Source: Streptomyces speibonae (GTDB taxonomy: Bacteria; Actinomycetota; Actinomycetes; Streptomycetales; Streptomycetaceae). From it: a DNA stretch of 7,962 bases. Both the position numbers and the translations under genes were made by a program. Under the pieces are notes generated by a model, which saw only the letters and a list, made by a program, of their open reading frames with translations, ran no database searches and had not been told where the DNA came from. Within the stretch, counting starts at the first letter, position 1, and the number at the start of each line of letters is the position of its first letter. The stretch lies in the NCBI GenBank assembly GCA_000715605.1, contig KL568524.1, forward strand, positions 185,715 through 193,676, given 5' to 3'. Of the stretch, positions 6,601-7,962 are shown one piece after another.

Positions 6601-7248
6601 TCAGAGGTTCTGGGGCGCCGCGGAGGCGGCACTGACGTCCTTCACCCACGGCACCTTCGCGTCGACGCGGCTGCTCTTCTCCACGTCCCACTCGCCGTAG
6701 CGAGGGTTGAGGTCGATGTCGAGCTCCTTGCCCGCCTCGGACAGGGCCTGCCAGAAATCGGGCCGGCTGGTGTCCGTGCCGAGCTGCTGGGCGAGCTTCT
6801 GGGCCTGGAGCTGGAGGCGGAGGTTCTCCTCGAGGCGCTGCGGCGGGATGCTGTACTGCTGGAGCCAGGCGTCCTCCAGGGCCTGCGACCCGCCGGCCTG
6901 CTCCTCCAGGTCGGAGCGCATCTGCTGGATCTCGCGGTCCGTGACCTTCACCCCGGCGTCCCGCGCGGCGTGCTCCAGCACCTGGTCCAGGACCATGCCG
7001 TGCAGGGTGTCGCGGGTCAGGCTGCCGGTGCGGGCGATGGCCTGCTGGTACTGGGCCTCGTCCGGTACGGCCGCCCGCTGGGCCGCGCGGACCTCGTCGA
7101 CGCGGTTCTCCAGCTGCGACACGGTGATCCGTTCCCCGCCGATCACGGCCGCGGCACCGGGGTGCGCGTCGTTCCCGCAGGCCGTGAGCAAGGGCGCTGC
7201 GGCGATCGCGGCGGTGAGGAGGAACGCGGTGCGACGGCGGCGGTGCAA
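6601..7248 (-). CDS. SurA_N-type lipoprotein (chaperone-like, no PPIase domain)
   Basis: A predicted lipoprotein of 215 residues anchored to the outer face of the membrane. The start HRRRRTAFLLTAAIAAAPLLTACGN has a basic n-region, a hydrophobic core and the lipobox L21-T22-A23-C24, so Cys24 should be lipidated. The mature part (VIGGERITVSQLENRVDEVR onward, about 35-175) is helical and charged and resembles the N-terminal chaperone domain of SurA/PrsA-like folding factors. No parvulin domain follows; the protein ends with LDIDLNPRYGEWDVEKSS and a short tail. The start is TTG at 7248: AGGAGGT, a near-ideal ribosome site, lies 4 bases upstream, and the basic signal sequence begins right there. 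Starting at the GTG at 7344 would put 32 extra residues before the signal sequence. It has its own promoter candidate. Expected role is folding of exported proteins; substrates unknown. Confidence 0.88.
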   Translation of the reverse strand: MHRRRRTAFLLTAAIAAAPLLTACGNDAHPGAAAVIGGERITVSQLENRVDEVRAAQRAAVPDEAQYQQAIARTGSLTRDTLHGMVLDQVLEHAARDAGVKVTDREIQQMRSDLEEQAGGSQALEDAWLQQYSIPPQRLEENLRLQLQAQKLAQQLGTDTSRPDFWQALSEAGKELDIDLNPRYGEWDVEKSSRVDAKVPWVKDVSAASAAPQNL

Positions 7249-7268
7249 GGAGACCTCCTGAGGAGAGC

Positions 7269-7286
7269 TTGTGCGGCGGTGCACAA
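7269..7286 (-). other. TTGTGC/GCACAA hairpin in the lipoprotein gene leader
   Basis: A perfect 6-bp inverted repeat with a 6-base loop lies 10 bases upstream of the AGGAGGT ribosome site and downstream of the predicted start of transcription. It could be an operator or an mRNA hairpin. Confidence 0.4.
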
Positions 7287-7302
7287 AGTCTTGCGGTGAT
7301 CG

Positions 7303-7331
7303 ATGGTAGGCATCGGCCAAGCTCTGGCCAA
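7303..7331 (-). promoter_or_regulatory. Candidate promoter of the lipoprotein gene
   Basis: TTGGCC (7331-7326) and TACCAT (7308-7303) on the minus strand are spaced by exactly 17 bp, a good match to a vegetative sigma-type promoter, and predict a leader of about 48 nt. Confidence 0.5.
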
Positions 7332-7372
7332 CCCATTCGACCAACGATTCACCAGGACTTCCGGCACCGCCC

Positions 7373-7390
7373 CGGCCCGCCGTCCGGCCG
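7373..7390 (-). terminator. Weak candidate terminator of the TPR gene
   Basis: CGGCC (7373-7377) and GGCCG (7386-7390) can pair around an 8-base loop, about 30 bp after the TPR gene stop codon. The region is generally GC-rich, so this could be chance. Confidence 0.25.
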
Positions 7391-7419
7391 TATGGCCCCC
7401 TTTTGCGGTCCGCTGCCCG

Positions 7420-7962
7420 CTATCCGCGCACCTGTCCCAGCCACCCCAGGGTCCGGCGGATGTCCGCGGCCAGCGGGTGCCCGGGGCCGTGCACGCGCTC
7501 CACGTCGTGCAGCAGCCGGGCCAGCGTGTCGTGCGCGGCGGGCCGGTCGCCCAGGGCGAGCAGCAGATGGCCGATGCGGCGGCGGACGTCGTGGGCGAGC
7601 TGCGGGTCACCGGCGGCCACGTACTGGTTCTCGTAGTAGGCCAGCAGCGCGCGGTACTCGGCGAGTGCCGCCGCCGGTTCGCCGAGCTGCTCCAGGCACT
7701 GGGCGGCCTCGTAGCGGTAGCGCAGGGACTGCGGGTCGGCCTGGCCCGCCTCGGCGGCGCGCTCGTCGGCGAGGCGGCGCAGCTCGGGCAGGGCACGCCG
7801 GTACTGGCCGTCGTCCAGGAGGGTGGCCGCGTACTGCTTGCGCAGGGTGCGCACGACCGGGGAGTGCTCCCCGTGCTGCTCGGCGGCGACGGGCAGGATC
7901 GCGCCGAGGATGTCCACGGCCTGGGTGATGCGGCCCTCGCCGAGCAGCCGCTTCACCTCGTC
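7420..7962 (-). CDS. TPR-repeat protein, C-terminal part (gene cut by window edge)
   Basis: The frame is open from the right edge to the TAG at 7422-7420, giving 180 visible residues; the true start lies outside the window, so the GTG at 7956 should not be read as the start. The sequence is a run of helical pairs typical of tetratricopeptide repeats: ITQAVDILGAILPVAAEQHG, then QYAATLLDDGQYRRALPELRR, YEAAQCLEQLGEPAAALAEY, IGHLLLALGDRPAAHDTLAR and HPLAADIRRTLGWL, each with the expected small residues (A/G) at packing positions. TPRs bind other proteins. In streptomycetes similar TPR tails occur on Ser/Thr protein kinases, and from memory a kinase gene lies at this place in S. coelicolor; no kinase motif is inside the window, so that is a suggestion only. 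There is no signal peptide or membrane segment in the visible part. Confidence 0.8.
   Translation of the reverse strand, partial: DEVKRLLGEGRITQAVDILGAILPVAAEQHGEHSPVVRTLRKQYAATLLDDGQYRRALPELRRLADERAAEAGQADPQSLRYRYEAAQCLEQLGEPAAALAEYRALLAYYENQYVAAGDPQLAHDVRRRIGHLLLALGDRPAAHDTLARLLHDVERVHGPGHPLAADIRRTLGWLGQVRG

Overview
The base composition (very high G+C, no TTA leucine codon in any gene) and the gene order point to a Streptomyces chromosome. The order, a FtsB/DivIC-type gene, enolase, two Rpf muralytic enzymes, a CYP107-type P450, MazG, a SurA-like lipoprotein and a TPR protein, matches from memory the conserved core around SCO3095-SCO3102 of S. coelicolor. All eight genes lie on the minus strand, so transcription runs from high to low coordinates. 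The first 18 bases are a Tn5/Nextera mosaic-end adapter and not genomic, so the window starts at a contig end.

Layout from high to low coordinates: a TPR protein cut by the right edge (7420-7962); a SurA_N-type lipoprotein with a TTG start (6601-7248); two perfect DnaA boxes; mazG (5532-6527); a 59-bp tandem repeat; a P450 (4038-5327); an RpfC-like secreted muralytic enzyme with a long Ser/Asp/Glu-rich tail (2886-3836); a c-di-AMP (ydaO-type) riboswitch followed by an RpfA-like muralytic enzyme with a LysM domain (1757-2458); a 16-bp-stem terminator; enolase (203-1489); and the first 27 codons of a DivIC/FtsB-like cell-division gene, cut by the adapter.

Biologically the block combines house-keeping (enolase, MazG nucleotide-pool cleaning, a periplasm-type chaperone) with cell-wall remodelling (two Rpf-type hydrolases). 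The Rpf genes look individually regulated. Each has its own upstream region with a shared 10-bp box next to a -10-like hexamer, the RpfC-like gene has a palindrome over its -35 region, and only the RpfA-like gene carries the riboswitch, tying it to c-di-AMP.

I do not see a new multi-gene system such as a defence island, CRISPR array or mobile element. The most interesting signals are the riboswitch and its possible ribosome-site-occluding hairpin, the decayed LysM end of the RpfC-like protein, the shared promoter box, the DnaA-box pair in front of mazG, and the tandem 59-bp intergenic repeat.
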